Notes: generated by a model from the letters alone, not told the origin. A stretch of DNA of 64,000 bases from Medicago truncatula (GCF_003473485.1 NC_053048.1:38250755-38314754), one strand, 5' to 3'; positions 48,569 to 60,087 are shown, numbered from the stretch's first letter. Made by a program: numbers and translations.

Positions 48569-49011
48569 GTGTTAAATATGTGTTTTTTGTCCCTCGAAAA
48601 TATATCAACTTTTTGTTTTAGTCTCTATAAAATTTTCAATCACTACTTTTGGTCCATATTTTTAAGTTAATTTTTGTATTTTTTAATGAAATTGTGCAGA
48701 AATATGTAAAATATTGTAAAAAAATTTAGAATTTTTTAACAAAACTCAAATTAAATATGAATTTTAAACCGTAAAAAATATAAAAATTCATATATTGGTA
48801 AAAAATTCTAATTATTTTTGGGAGATTATTATAATATTATGAACTTTTCTGAATTTTTTTATTCAAAAATAAGAATTTTACATATGAGTTTACTTTAAAG
48901 GAGGGACCAAAAGTGAAGATGAAATTTTTTTGAAGGACTAAAGTTGAAATTTTTTAGAGGGGCTAAAACTAAAAATTTACATATTTATAGGGACAAAAAC
49001 ATATCTAACCC
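48569..49011. mobile_element. Mutator-type MITE upstream of copy A, 443 bp
   Basis: Inverted ends gtgttaaatatgtgttttttg and acatatctaaccc, then the 'gtccct / agggac' phrases typical of this group. Flanks aagaaagaa and aaaaacgaa agree at 7 of 9 bases, so the target duplication has decayed. Confidence 0.55.
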
Positions 49012-49779
49012 AAAAACGAAAGAGTAAGTGATGATATATGGATAAATGATGATGCATGAGTCCTTAGACTAGATAGGGGAAATAAGAATACTTTCCCAAA
49101 GTTGAATTGAATTCATTCATTCAACGAAGAATTTTTTTTTTTTAAGAAGCTAAAATAACCCCTCAAATTGACATCAAAGAGAATTAAACCTGAGATCTTG
49201 AGGAGTTGAATTGAATGTTTTCTGAGATCTTGAGGATGTCAAATTGAAAGGAAACATTATGGCTTTCTTTCTCCACTGTAATTACAACTAAAAATGATAT
49301 TAAATAAAAACTCAAATTTATATAATTACAAGAAAGAAAGCCATAATGTTTCCTTTCAAAAGAAAGCCGCCATGTTTTAATTGGATTTTTTTAAAAATAA
49401 TGTTTTAATTGTAATTGTTTACAAAAAAGCGATCATCATATGAATCACGTTACAAAAGTGCCCTTCATCAATCCTTGTTAGTCTTTTTTTTTATAAATAA
49501 AGATTCAATTCAATTCAAGTCGGTCTTTCACAATTTTCTACTTCAATTTAGTCTCAAACAAAAAAATATTACTGAAATTAGTTTCTGACATTTTCATATT
49601 AGAAACAAGTTAGTATTATATTTTAACAAGTTAAAGATTAATTTCTCTTTCGTATAAAATCCTATAGATTAATTTACATATTCTTTTTTTGTCAGGGATT
49701 GATTAAAATAAAAATTGCGAAGGGCAAAATGAGTTTGCCACTCTGTGTTTTAGGATTCTTAATCTTACTTTTGTTTAGA
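49012..49779. other. Spacer with a perfect hairpin
   Basis: No gene. It holds the 29-bp perfect inverted repeat listed next and AT-rich spacer. A phrase near 49190 (aaacctgagatcttgaggag) resembles a minus-strand SINE. Confidence 0.45.
49244..49359. repeat. Perfect 29-bp inverted repeat with 58-bp loop
   Basis: Left arm 49244-49272 begins ttgaaaggaaacattatggc; right arm 49331-49359 ends ccataatgtttcctttcaa and is its exact reverse complement over 29 bases. The loop is AT-rich. It could be a young small MITE or a recent inverted duplication. Confidence 0.85.
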
Positions 49780-50130
49780 CACTACCAGAAAATATGTGAT
49801 ATGCTACCCCAAATTTGTAGCTAATTTCCCACTTTAACTAGGAATATGCTACGAAATAACTATTGAATCACCCGTAGCATGGATTTAGAGACAAATTTGC
49901 TAGGAATTATTCCTAACAAATTCGTAGCGAATAGAAAACATTACATATAGTTAATGAGGACTAAAGTAGTACATTTGAAATATAAATTCCGAAGCAACAT
50001 AGCTATGACTTATCATAGCAATATCGCAACAAATCTGTAGCAGGACCACTGAGGACTTTACACAGCAATTTTGTACCGAATCTGCATTAAAATAGCTAAA
50101 ATTTGACTTCAAATTTTGATTAGATCCTAG
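49780..50130 (+). mobile_element. CACTA (En/Spm) transposon end
   Basis: The sequence opens CACTACCAGAAAATATG, the typical end of plant CACTA elements. Sub-terminal short repeats follow in both orientations: tagctaatttccc, gctacgaaataac, gctaggaattattcc, gtagcgaata, gtagcagga. No matching inverted end could be found to the right, so only one end is supported. Confidence 0.65.
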
Positions 50131-51075
50131 CAATTAGAAGGTTTTTGCCTAATTTTTTTAAAGGAATTAATATATTTAAACATATATTGACCACGATCTA
50201 AGAAACCAAAGCTTACAATACATAGTTTCAATAATAAGTATAACAAACCAAAATCTCATATTCTGCGGCAATAACAATAACATGTGCCTAATTAAACTTC
50301 ATATTTAACTAAAAAAAAAACAAGATAACAATATAAATTATACTGCTAACATCAAATTAAGTTCATAGCAATATTAATCTATGTGTCCAATTAAGTTCAT
50401 TAAATAAGCACAAAAGCTAAGAACAACATCTTCATTCAACAGAAGGTAAATAAAGGTTACCTTCTGCCTCTAATTCTACATATACCAAGATATTGTCAGA
50501 ATTTTTAATGATTTACACTCAAGTATAAAATCATTCTTTCTAATAGAGAGATAGAATATTCACCTTATAACCAAGCTTATTATTGTCAATACTCCAGAGC
50601 AGTAGGTTTGATTCAACCTATATGCTCTGCAAAAATAAAACATAAACAACACAACAAACTGTCGGGTTCGATTATAGCATAACAATACACCAGAACAGCA
50701 GTACATCAACAACTTAACATTAGAATATGCAACTAAATTACATCAGAATTCAGAACAGAGGGATTTACAACTTAAACAACAGCACAACTGTTATACCTTT
50801 AACCATTACCCAAGCACAACGGATGATCATTCCATTCCAAGATACCGAAGGTAAATCGTCCAATCTGCCACTAAAAAACCATTTCCGAGTTGCCAATAAT
50901 TAACCTCTGCAATGTATTGGGAAAATTCTGTACTTTCAAAACAAGTCCATCTCATTCCCTAACCTTGAATCAAACACTGCTATAGTATTAAAAATAATGG
51001 ATTGAATTGGACTTTAAAAGAGCTCAGCTACATGCAAATGTTCTTCAAAAATCAAATTTGGTTAGATAGAAGTAC
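50131..51075. other. Gene-free stretch, possibly CACTA interior
   Basis: AT-rich with no open frame. It lies between the CACTA end and the KH gene fragment and shows repeated 'acaacttaacat/aacagcacaac' style phrases but nothing nameable. Confidence 0.35.
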
Positions 51076-51740
51076 CTGTGAACTTGCATAACTTCCATAA
51101 GTGTCGCCAGGTCCTAAATCACTTGAGCCTCCATAGCCACTTGAATATGAATGTCCGCGTCCATGTCTTTTTCCATCCCTACTGTCATAGTTAAGAACAT
51201 CTGGACCATCTACTGGAGCAGGAATATATGGTAGAACTGGAAGGAATCCAGGGACAGAACCCTCTCTATCAAAAAGGTTTGCTCTCATCGTGTAAGAACT
51301 TGCACAAGTTCATCTTTATTACACAAAGGCAACATTCCAAACAAAGTGAGAAAAAAAATACCCTTACCTGCACCATTTCATCATCATCAGAAGCAATTTT
51401 AGGAAGATTTTCCTTTGACAGTATGCGAATATTGGATCTTGTAAGCCTTCTCATCTCAGTAATAATAGATCCTCCTTTACCAATAAGGCAGCCAATCATA
51501 TTTGCTGCCACAATAACGGCTTTTCCCATGCTATGGCCTATCTTCGTTAACTCTTCCTACATTAGCAGACATTATGGAAGTTAAGATAAGCACAAATTAA
51601 TGTCCAATTATGGAAGAAACTCCAACAGATTTTATTTACCATTAATTAATCTCAAACTTGTTTAAAAACAATTGTACCTGCAAAAGCTGAACCACCTCAA
51701 TAGAAAGGCCTGCAACAAGATCTCTTGGTGAAACCATAGC
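51076..51740 (-). pseudogene. KH-domain RNA-binding protein gene fragment
   Basis: Three exon-like blocks on the minus strand. 51678-51740 encodes AMVSPRDLVAGLSIEVVQLLQ (split here: AMVSPRDLVAGLSIEVV, QLLQ). 51368-51556 encodes EELTKIGHSMGK followed by a KH core with the GxxG loop in NMIGCLIGKGGSIITEMRR. About 51076-51312 encodes DELVQVLTR, then after a one-base loss RANLFDREGSVPGFLPV, a Pro-rich segment and a Gly/Ser/Tyr-rich segment. This follows plant HEN4-type KH proteins as I know them. The start of the third block (normally ISGELDVAKD-like) is missing and the frame breaks at TR|RAN. Exons on both sides are absent. So it is a partial, non-functional copy, not a whole gene. Confidence 0.75.
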
Positions 51741-52769
51741 CTAACCATGATGTAAAGAAGACAGGTCAGTGTCCACATTCAAATCATGAAGGAAATATCA
51801 CCATTAAGGTTATCAAAATAGCTTATACATAAGCACTCATATCTAAGGATCGGGTTTGGGTCACATACATCCCAGTCTAACCTTAGAATACTCAGGTCTG
51901 AAAACCGAGTAATAGATCCAAAACAGAGTAATTGCAGAAAAATCAAACAACAGCTAAGAATACTACACATGTTAAATTGAAAAATTCAAAACCATAAATT
52001 GAGTTGATTAATCACAAAAGAGTCTAAACCATGACATCATGTTCATATCACATTATGCAATTAAATCATCACAACATATTCAACAAAGTAGAAATCAGTT
52101 ACTACCATCATATCATATCATATCATATTATGCAATTAAATCATGGACCGATAGTTTCAGATGCATATCAAAAATGTTAACAAAACTTAACTAATTTCAA
52201 TGAAATAATTTCCTGTACAATATTAAATTAATAGAAATGATGGCTTGAATAAAGTGATTATTTTTTTATAACATCAAAATTATCAAACATGGTTAATAGG
52301 ATGTTAATATCGATGTTTTTATTTTACAGTATCAATGTTTTTCTTTTAGGGTAGAATCAATGTTCTTTTATGCACAACGAAGAAAATGAGATGTGAAAAC
52401 ATCATTATAGTTGAAAATGTTTTACTTTCTTTTGAGTTAAAGGTTATCTTATTAGATCAACTAAATCTCAACTTAGAATACATCTTCTACAATTAATCAT
52501 TCAGCCTATTTTTCTATCTACCTTCTTTTTTCAATGTGTGTAAGGAAGAATAAACATTATTATCTCCAAGAATGTGATCCACCATTCTAAATTCAATCAT
52601 GACTACAAAACATTATTGAGTCAAAAGAAAAGGCCGTGTTATCATTGTTATCCTCTTTCCACAAATGAAGGTTGTCACCTGATTAGTTATTATAGGAGCA
52701 CCAAAATATAATATAAAAATAAGACATTTTTTTATATTATATTTATAATGGAAGGAATCTTATAATGCA
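51741..52769. other. Gene-free stretch
   Basis: AT-rich. It includes the microsatellite-like (atcat)n run near 52105 (atcatatcatatcatatcat). No upstream KH exons were found. Confidence 0.5.
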
Positions 52770-53310
52770 CTAGTATTTTTCATTCCTAAAATTCATTATA
52801 ATGCAATTTGTACAAACATTACGTTTTTCTTGACTCATGTTTGATTCTAGTGCAGATATTGTTGTTGCTTCCTTACATAAAAGGCTTAAATCAAGGTGTT
52901 TGAGTCTTTTATTATGATTCTTTATGTAAAAAATCACTACCTTATTTTTATGAAACTCATTTCACATTTGATTTAGGTAGCGCATGAGTTTGAAGCTGTT
53001 AGGTTTTAACCTTCTGTTAACTTTTTCCTTGTTTTTAGCTAGTTGGTTAGACAGTTAGCAGTTACTTGTGATGCAAGTTATAGCTGAAACAATTGTGTAT
53101 ATATACTTGGTTCCTCAATCAATAAAGCCAATGCATTCACTTTCTTAAATTCTCTTAATCACTTTTCTCTCTTTCTTATTCTCTAAAACTGTTTCTTATT
53201 CTTCAAGTCACACAAAACACATAAACCCTAGATCAATTTGTTCACCAACAACACCAGTCATGTGTCTGCCCTTCTTCTACCAAATATCTATGAAAAATTA
53301 TTGTTACCAT
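52770..53310 (+). pseudogene. Decayed fragment of the glucose transporter (copy B side)
   Basis: The text follows the transporter's intron 9 to exon 12: tagtatttttcattcc (as at 43649), then tgcagatattgttgttgcttcc (exon 10), then actcatttcacatttgatttaggt (intron 11). After a 254-bp LTR insert it continues tgtgtctgcccttcttctacc (exon 12, as at 44216). Exon 11 is gone and no frame is open. It lies directly next to receptor copy B, as the intact transporter lies next to copy A. Confidence 0.7.
52997..53250 (+). mobile_element. Copia-like LTR inside the transporter fragment
   Basis: Begins tgttaggttttaacc and ends ttcaccaaca. It holds a TATA-like tgtatatatac and a polyA signal (caataaag), which together look like a short solo LTR. 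No target duplication remains and about 25 bp of exon 12 are missing at the site. Confidence 0.5.
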
Positions 53311-53651
53311 CCCACTAAAGTTTTGATAAGGAGACTTTTCCTTCCTTTATGTCCATCAAGGAGAAGAAGGGACAGTCATATGAGAATATATTATGAAGAC
53401 TGAAAAATTTGGGGTGTTGCATGCCACTTAAAACAAATCGAAGAAAAATATACCACATTAAGTTTTGGATATATTGAATCAAAGTCATTAATAGCTAGAA
53501 TTTACCAACTAAATATAGAAACAGGTTTTGAAGTTCAACCAAAGGATATGCAAAGTTGTATTTAAAAACCAACAATATATAGTTACATTACAATCACATT
53601 TTCACTTTTGTCTTTGCTGAACTTATCTGGTTTTATGGAACCATTCTTCAA
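53311..53651. other. Spacer downstream of receptor copy B
   Basis: Shares phrases with 44800-45043 (aaagtcattaatagctag, gttcaaccaaaggatatg, caatcacattttcac), which confirms that this spacer was duplicated with the receptor. Confidence 0.6.
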
Positions 53652-56600
53652 TTAGGATGCTGAGTTTGTCTCTAACAAATTGCTGGAAGACAAATATGAA
53701 GTTTGCAATGATGACAATGCAGGAGAATATAAGAAAGGCTTTGGAGGATATGGCACCGACTGAAGTGGTCCTTGTAGCATTTCTAATACTTTACTCATTG
53801 ATGGTCTATCGGCTGGATTTGTTTGAATGCACCATAGACTCACCATAGTAATCATTCTTACCATATCATTTTCTTCCTTTGAGTTTGCTAAACAATTAGC
53901 AAGGTTATTAGCTTGCTCAAGATCCTTATAAATCCAATCTGGAAAACACATTTCAGAAGTACATGACCCTCCAGTGTCATAATTCTTTCTTCCCCCAACC
54001 ATTTCTAGAATTAACATACCATAACTATATACATCAGACTTATGAGAAACTCCACCATATGTTCGGCTGAATACTTCTGGTGCTATATATCCTATAGTTC
54101 CTCTTGTGCCAAGTAAAGACACAATACTATCATTCCTTTGGCATACTTTAGCTAGTCCAAAATCAGAGATTTTGGGGCAAAAATTTTCATCCAAAAGAAT
54201 GTTTTGTGGTTTGATATCAAGATGCAAAATTCTTGAAATACATCCTTGATGCAAGTATTCTAGTCCTCGAGCAATTCCGATTGCAATTTGGTACAATGTC
54301 TTCCAATCCAAACTACAAATAGCATCATGAAATCCACTTTTAAGAATGAACTTATCCAATGATCCTTTGGGCAAGAACTCATATATTAGTGCTCTTTTGT
54401 TCTCATAACAAAATCCCAAAAGTGAGACAATGTTCACATGTGATGTTCTACTAATGCTAGCAACTTCATTTATGAAATCTTCTCCATTTCCCTTAGACTC
54501 ATTTATAATTTTCACTGCTACTTGACGACCATCAGGTAAGTTTGCTTTGTAAACAACACCATATCCTCCTTGACCTAATTTATCTCGAAACGAGTTTGTC
54601 ATTTTTTTCACTTCTGCATATCTATATTGCTTTATTGGCACAGACAAATTATAACTCTGTATAAAATCCTCCACATTGTTGTCAATAGATTTTGTTGTTT
54701 TCCTCAAGATCCATCTTTTTACTAAAATAAGATATCTCTCTCGTTTACAAAGAATCACAATTAGTATTACGAACCCAGCGCTAAGCAAGGATGCCCCTGC
54801 ACCACAAGAAAAAGCGAAGGATAATTATGAACAATAATTTTTTTTTTTTTTATCACAAACGGAAAAACAGTAAGTTAGTAAAGATAAAATAACTAACTTA
54901 AATTTTCTAATCTAAATATAACATTATTTATATCTATTTATGTGGTAATTTGAAGTTCGGGTGCTAAAATTGTTCTAGCCAGTGATAGAACTCGAGTACT
55001 CCTAATTGACTCGACCGTAAGTCTAATCACTTAGTTAAGTAAGGATGAAAAACAAATAAGCTTATATTTTCTATAGGATGAATATAGTTCGGGATGGTAG
55101 GGGAATGGATTCTCTGCGGTGACTGCAGAGTCCAGTGAAATCTCAGCCTTTGAAAAAAAAATTAATGCTTAAAAATATAAATGTTGAAAACTTGAAATGA
55201 TCTGGAGAGATAATACATTTGATGGTGTAGATTTCCACACTGGAGAAAACTGGAGAAAAACACACAGGAGGAGATCCACTCCCGGATAGTAGAACTCGAG
55301 TACTCCTAATTGACTCGACCGTAAGTCTAACCACTTAGTTAAGTAAGGATGAGAAACAAATGAGCTTAGTTAAGTCTATTATATTTTAACTATTTATTAC
55401 TCTTCCTTCTTTTAAATTATCTTTCCTATATCATTTATTAAGGAAAATTTTATAAAACAATTCATAATATCTCTTTCCCACACAAAATTAATTATATTTC
55501 TTAATAGATATGAAATGCCTAAAATATCATATAATTTGGGATGGATAGAGTAAATTTTAATGGAATATTTTGATCCAACCGTTACCATCTAAATCTAAAT
55601 CCAAATCTACCAAGTAGATTCATCTTTGCCACCCTAATATGAAAGAAGACAATATATTAAAATATATATAATAATCGGTATGTATACATACCAACAATCC
55701 AAGCAGGTGCAATTGTTGTCTTAGATGAGCCTCCATCACGAGAAGCAGTTGTGTTTTCTCCTCCACCTAATTGTTGGGAAATATTTTTCCCAAGCAAAGG
55801 ATTGCCAGTTGTAATTAAGTTAACATTTGAAGAAAATTTGGGAACTTGTCCAGTCAAATTATTATCAGAAACATCAAGAAGTTGAAGTTGTGACAAAGTT
55901 GTAAGACTATGTGGTATTGAACCCGTTAAATTATTGCTACGAAGAGTCAAGTTCACTAAACTTGATAAACCAGAAAACGCTGGAGAGATTGTTCCGCCTG
56001 CTTGGATACCGTCCAAATAAAAGGCCACAATCTTCCCTTTTGAACACTTTAAATATTCGTCTCCTGAACAAGCATCGTTTTTGTTCCCTTCAGAATTTGA
56101 CACAAAAGCAGGATACCCAACAGCTCCAAGAATCTCCAGCAAAATTGTAACTTGGGGATCACAAGGTCCAACATCATTTCGACAAAACTTATTTCCTTCC
56201 CAACTTGCATTAACACCCTCGTGAAACACAGGTATCGGTCCTTGAAGAAAATTGATGTCCAAAGAGATGTTCTTCAAGCTAGAGAGAGTGCATAGCGAAT
56301 GTGGAACCAAACCAACTAATTGATTGGAATGAAGCTGAAGATCAAACAAATTAGTGGAACTAGACATGTTAGGAATTGGACCTGCGAACATGTTGTTGTT
56401 AAGCCACGCCTGAGACAAGAACCTCATAGATGATATAACATCAATTGTACCGGTAAACCCACTAAACGCCCCTTGGTTATTGAGTCGCAAATACCTTATT
56501 GAAGATTCCCCAAGAGAAGGGGGAAGAGTTCCACTTAAGTTGTTGTGAGAAAGAAAAACAGTATGCAAACGCGGAAACCATTTGAACATATCTGATGGTA

Positions 56601-57135
56601 ATGAAGCTATGAGATTTGTTGCTTCGAGATCGAGGGTATGTATCAACGAGGACACGGATAATTCTTCAGGAAATAACCATGGCTTGAGATTCAAGTTATT
56701 GCTAAGGTTGAGGGTTGTTAGATCTAGTAGGGTTCCAAAGCAAAAATCTGGGATTGAAGTAAAGTTATTGTAACCAAGGTTCACGGTTTGGAGCACGTTT
56801 AGGAAAGCCAAATCAGGCAAAGGACCGTTGAGTGAGTTGTTATGAAGATCGATGTCCGTGAGATTATTGAGAGAGTTGAAATTCTCAGGGATTATCCCTG
56901 TGAGAGAACTTGATGGAAGCTTGATGGCGGTGACAACTTGATTAGATTGGTCACACCTGATGCCATTCCATTTGCAGTAGTGAATGTTGCCAGACCAGCC
57001 TTTGGGAGTTGGGGTCAGTGCTTTCATAAGTTGGGACATGTAATCTGCATCTTTCTCTCCATTAGTTATAGTAACCGTTACAATGATGAGGATGGAAAAA
57101 TAGTACAAAACTGATTGTTGGGGCAATGTTTTCAT
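53652..57135 (-). CDS. LRR receptor-like kinase, TMK-type ectodomain with LRK10L-like kinase, 862 aa
   Basis: Two exons, 55692-57135 and 53652-54796, join in frame across an 895-bp intron; the junction splits a Gly codon just before the membrane helix. Residues 1-26 are a signal peptide. A Cys-paired cap (YCKWNGIRC) precedes a first LRR block (about 70-310). A non-LRR island follows with FCRNDVGPCDP and CSGDEYLKC, then a second LRR block (about 385-440). This two-block plan is that of TMK receptors. The membrane helix lies at about 482-498. The kinase has LGQGGYG (555-561), Lys577 in VAVK, HLD at 673-675 and DFG at 693-695, then [18 protein letters not shown] lacks the usual Arg, so it is a non-RD kinase; sequence style (VPIKQYRYAEVKKMT, DIKPQNILLD) is that of LRK10L/rust-kinase relatives. 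It probably acts at the plasma membrane; ligand unknown. Confidence 0.9.
54986..55368. repeat. 78-bp direct repeats in the copy B intron
   Basis: 54986-55063 and 55290-55368 share tagaactcgagtactcctaa and continue alike through gtaagtctaa and aagtaaggatga. Between them lies an inverted-repeat element of its own (gggaatggattctc / gagatccactccc). No such pair is seen in the copy A intron. Confidence 0.7.
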
Positions 57136-59385
57136 GCTTATTTAGTCACTAACAGTGCACTAAATTTTGTATATTGATCGAGTCTCCTCAGGCTAGAAGA
57201 AGGAATAACACTCCCTATCACAGTTGAATTCAATTACTATACACGTTTTCATTAAAAAACATTGTGCACTCATGAGTCATGTCAGCCTAATTGTCGTCAA
57301 ACATGGTGAGCCATCCGTGTTTTTTCATTAGAAAATGAATTGAAAAATATAAAGAACGTGTTCGCGGTCTTCTAATTACAAAGTGGACAAAGAAAGCGAC
57401 ACTTGTTTTAGCTTTAACATTATTAACTACAAAAAATAAGATAATCCGTTAAAAAGGAATACAATAAAATAAACATTGATTAAAAGTACTCTCCATGATC
57501 AACGGATCGGGTCTAGTGAATCTCTCCCATTAGGATCCTCACAATTTCTCCAATTTAGAGAGATAAAAATAGATGAATATACCTTTTCGTTCTTGAATTT
57601 ATATAAATCGATCAATTTGTTCTCTAAATTAACTGAGATAGTTAGAACGTCTTTGAATTTTATAATGTTCAATCAATTTAGTTATTCTGTCAAGTCTCGC
57701 TGTTAACGATGCTGATGTGGAGTTCCAAGTCAGCTTTCATGTGCATGGACGAATTTGATAAAACTTTTGATTTTTTTGAAAAATGAAAGACATTACAAAT
57801 TGTTACACTGTCAAATTGATCTCTGCATTATTTTTAAAGTCAACCTGACCCCTGAATTATGTCACTCATTATCAAATCGATCCTTGAATTATTCCAAGAA
57901 CGAATCTGGATTAAACCATTAATCACAAAGCAAACAACACTTTGAAAGAGATTCATGTGTTTACCGTCAAAGAGAACAACATCAAGAATAGATCACGAGT
58001 CACTCGAATGACAATGCCTCTAGATGAATAGAGCTTCACCTAGAGAGCTAGCTGATTTAAATGAAGGCTTTGGAGCGATAGAGAGGGTGCAATTTTAGGT
58101 TTAAAAAAACTAGGGTTTGTAAAAATGTGAATTAGGTTAACAAATGAAAATGCTTTTTGGCCTCCTTGCCTCTGCATGAGCCTTTTCGCTAATATGCTCA
58201 GGAAGTCAGGGTTCCTTGCTTGCGGAGATCCTTTTTAGATTGAGGGAGTATGAAACCAAGCCCGATGTCATCTCCCATTAAGTTAAGCAATTTCGAAATT
58301 CATTCAAGTATTGCTTTTAGAGTAATGAAGCTGAATGATAAATTGAGAAGATCTAGGAAGAACTAATGTATTGTTTCCCAATATTTTCACAACAATCAAC
58401 GACGTGTGTTGGTTCTTGCATGATGCGAAGTGTGATGAGGCTGAACATGACATATTTCCTTTAGGTTGGGAGATGCAAAGTGTGATGAGGCTAGGCATAC
58501 CATATTCCCTTCGGGTTGCACGACGCGCATCTTAAAGTGCACATTGCAAGTTGGTCCGCAACTGATCATGCATTTTTTAACTTTTTGTTTAATTTCTTCT
58601 CATCAAAACGTTTGTAAGGACTATACACCAAGAATTAACACATGATAAAACTTGTAAAAAAAAATATAGTACGGTCAGAATGTTGTCTAATATGAGTGGT
58701 TTATTATTATTACTATTTTTTTTTTTTATGGTTTCACTGCTCTTTTTCCAATATTGTTATTTGATGACTTTCTATGAATCATATACAAAACTCTACAAAA
58801 ATACAAATAAACTTCATAGTTAAACTCTAAAACGATGATAAAAACTATGTGGGATTTCCTGTCATAAAAAATACCAAAGGAGTTTTCTAAAGAAAAAAAA
58901 ATCTCAAAAGATTGTTATTTTAAGAACTCTATTTTTCATAACTTTGAAAAGAAAAAATAAAATTAAAGGATACTAACTAATTTTGTTAAAGAGTTAAGAG
59001 AATTATTTTGTTAAAGAGTGTAAATGTTTTTTGTCGCTAATACATGAGATCAGAGGAAGAAATGTATTGTAAGTCTGTATCTAAACTGCTTCACATGCCG
59101 ATCATTTATTTATTTGAATAGTTAAAGTTGAAATATTATGTACTACTTGCTTTGTTTGTCGTCTGTAATTAGATCGAGATTATCAACTATACTTTTTTAA
59201 ATAATTAATTAAAGTTGAAACATCATGTGTTACTTAGTTGACGGCAATTAGATCGCGTTCACAAGCAATTTTATAAACAAGTCCGTGACATGTGGTCAAA
59301 TATTCCTTCCTCTAGTAGTTTAGGGAATTCATGCATCATTAATCAAAATCATATACACAACTTACTCTGCATCGCATCATTAAGC
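57136..59385. other. Gene-free spacer between receptor copies B and D
   Basis: No gene. It holds a degenerate 50-bp tandem repeat at 58422-58521 and scattered 'tcaaattgatc / gaattattcc' phrases near 57810-57890 that look like the arms of another Mutator-type element. Part of 59200-59385 matches the sequence before copy C (ttaaagttgaaaca, gtggtcaaatattccttcct), so it is a duplicated promoter. Confidence 0.5.
58422..58521 (+). repeat. Degenerate 50-bp tandem repeat
   Basis: Two 50-bp units start gatgcgaagtgtgatgaggc and gatgcaaagtgtgatgaggc and differ at about ten positions downstream. Confidence 0.6.
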
Positions 59386-59460
59386 ATGAAGAAGAAGATA
59401 TCAATATCATTTCAACTATGTCTTTTGTTTTCCATTCTCTTTCTTGTCACTACTATGAAT
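59386..59460 (+). pseudogene. Receptor copy D, signal-peptide stub
   Basis: The ATG at 59386 opens a signal peptide (MKKKISISFQLCLLFSILFL) almost identical in style to copy C (MKILVSLQLCLLFSLLFVV). Homology stops at about 59460; the frame runs nine codons into unrelated sequence and ends. Everything after the signal peptide is missing. The upstream sequence is shared with copy C, so this was once a plus-strand member of the cluster. Confidence 0.75.
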
Positions 59461-59461
59461 G

Positions 59462-59725
59462 GAATGGCATCGTGGGTCTTTGCATGAACTGAGCAAGATT
59501 ATTAACAAAGAATGCAATGTCAGATTGTGTCATGGACAAGTATTGGAGATTGCCTATAGTGTTGTGATAAATTTGTAGCGCCAGTGCTTTGAAAACCATC
59601 ATCTTTGGTTAATGAAATGGTCATTGATAATGGAGTGATCGAGGACTGTTTTAGCATCCGTGTTTTCTGTTCTTTCAAGCATCTTAAAAGTATGCATCTC
59701 ATTGTTTTACTTAATCTTACTTCCT
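59462..59725 (-). pseudogene. Ty1/copia reverse-transcriptase remnant
   Basis: Minus-strand translation, across at least two frame changes, follows the end of copia RT: KMLERTENTDAKTV, then TPLSMTISLTKDDG, then TIGNLQYLSMTQSDIAFF and VNNLAQFMQRPT. These match the conserved 'vGsLqYLt.TRPDIafaVn.l.qFm' stretch of copia polyproteins. It is broken and cannot encode an enzyme. It abuts the receptor stub at about 59460-59470. Confidence 0.7.
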
Positions 59726-59760
59726 TCATGACAATTTTGTTTCCTCTATCCACACATGCA

Positions 59761-60087
59761 TCCTCACCTTAGATTGTGTTTATAGATCTACCGTTATATA
59801 TATTTTTTTTTACAAATCCCATCTTGCTCACTCTCATGCCTTAATATGCAATCAACCAACTCACCACAAAAAAAAAAAAAAAATGCATCCATCAACGTGT
59901 GCCGCATAACTATTTTATAGTTAAGCTTCAAGATTTTTTTTTTTTAACAAAATGAAGTCAAGCTTTTTATGCAAGACCTGTTTTGCACCAATAAATAATT
60001 TTAGAGTTATCCTAACGTTTATCCTAAGAGCTCATGTTAAAGAATCCAGAAGATAAATATTCTTTTATGTTTTGTGCATTCGATTTA
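59761..60087. other. Intergenic spacer
   Basis: AT-rich with poly-A and poly-T runs (near 59865 and 59940). No gene seen. Confidence 0.5.

Noticed and set aside
51228-51584. 118-codon plus-strand frame
   Set aside because: It lies opposite the KH-domain exons, which have the real family motifs.
59290-59487. 65-codon plus-strand frame as a small secreted peptide gene
   Set aside because: The secreted part is the signal peptide of receptor copy D and the tail is antisense copia sequence, so it is a chance fusion.
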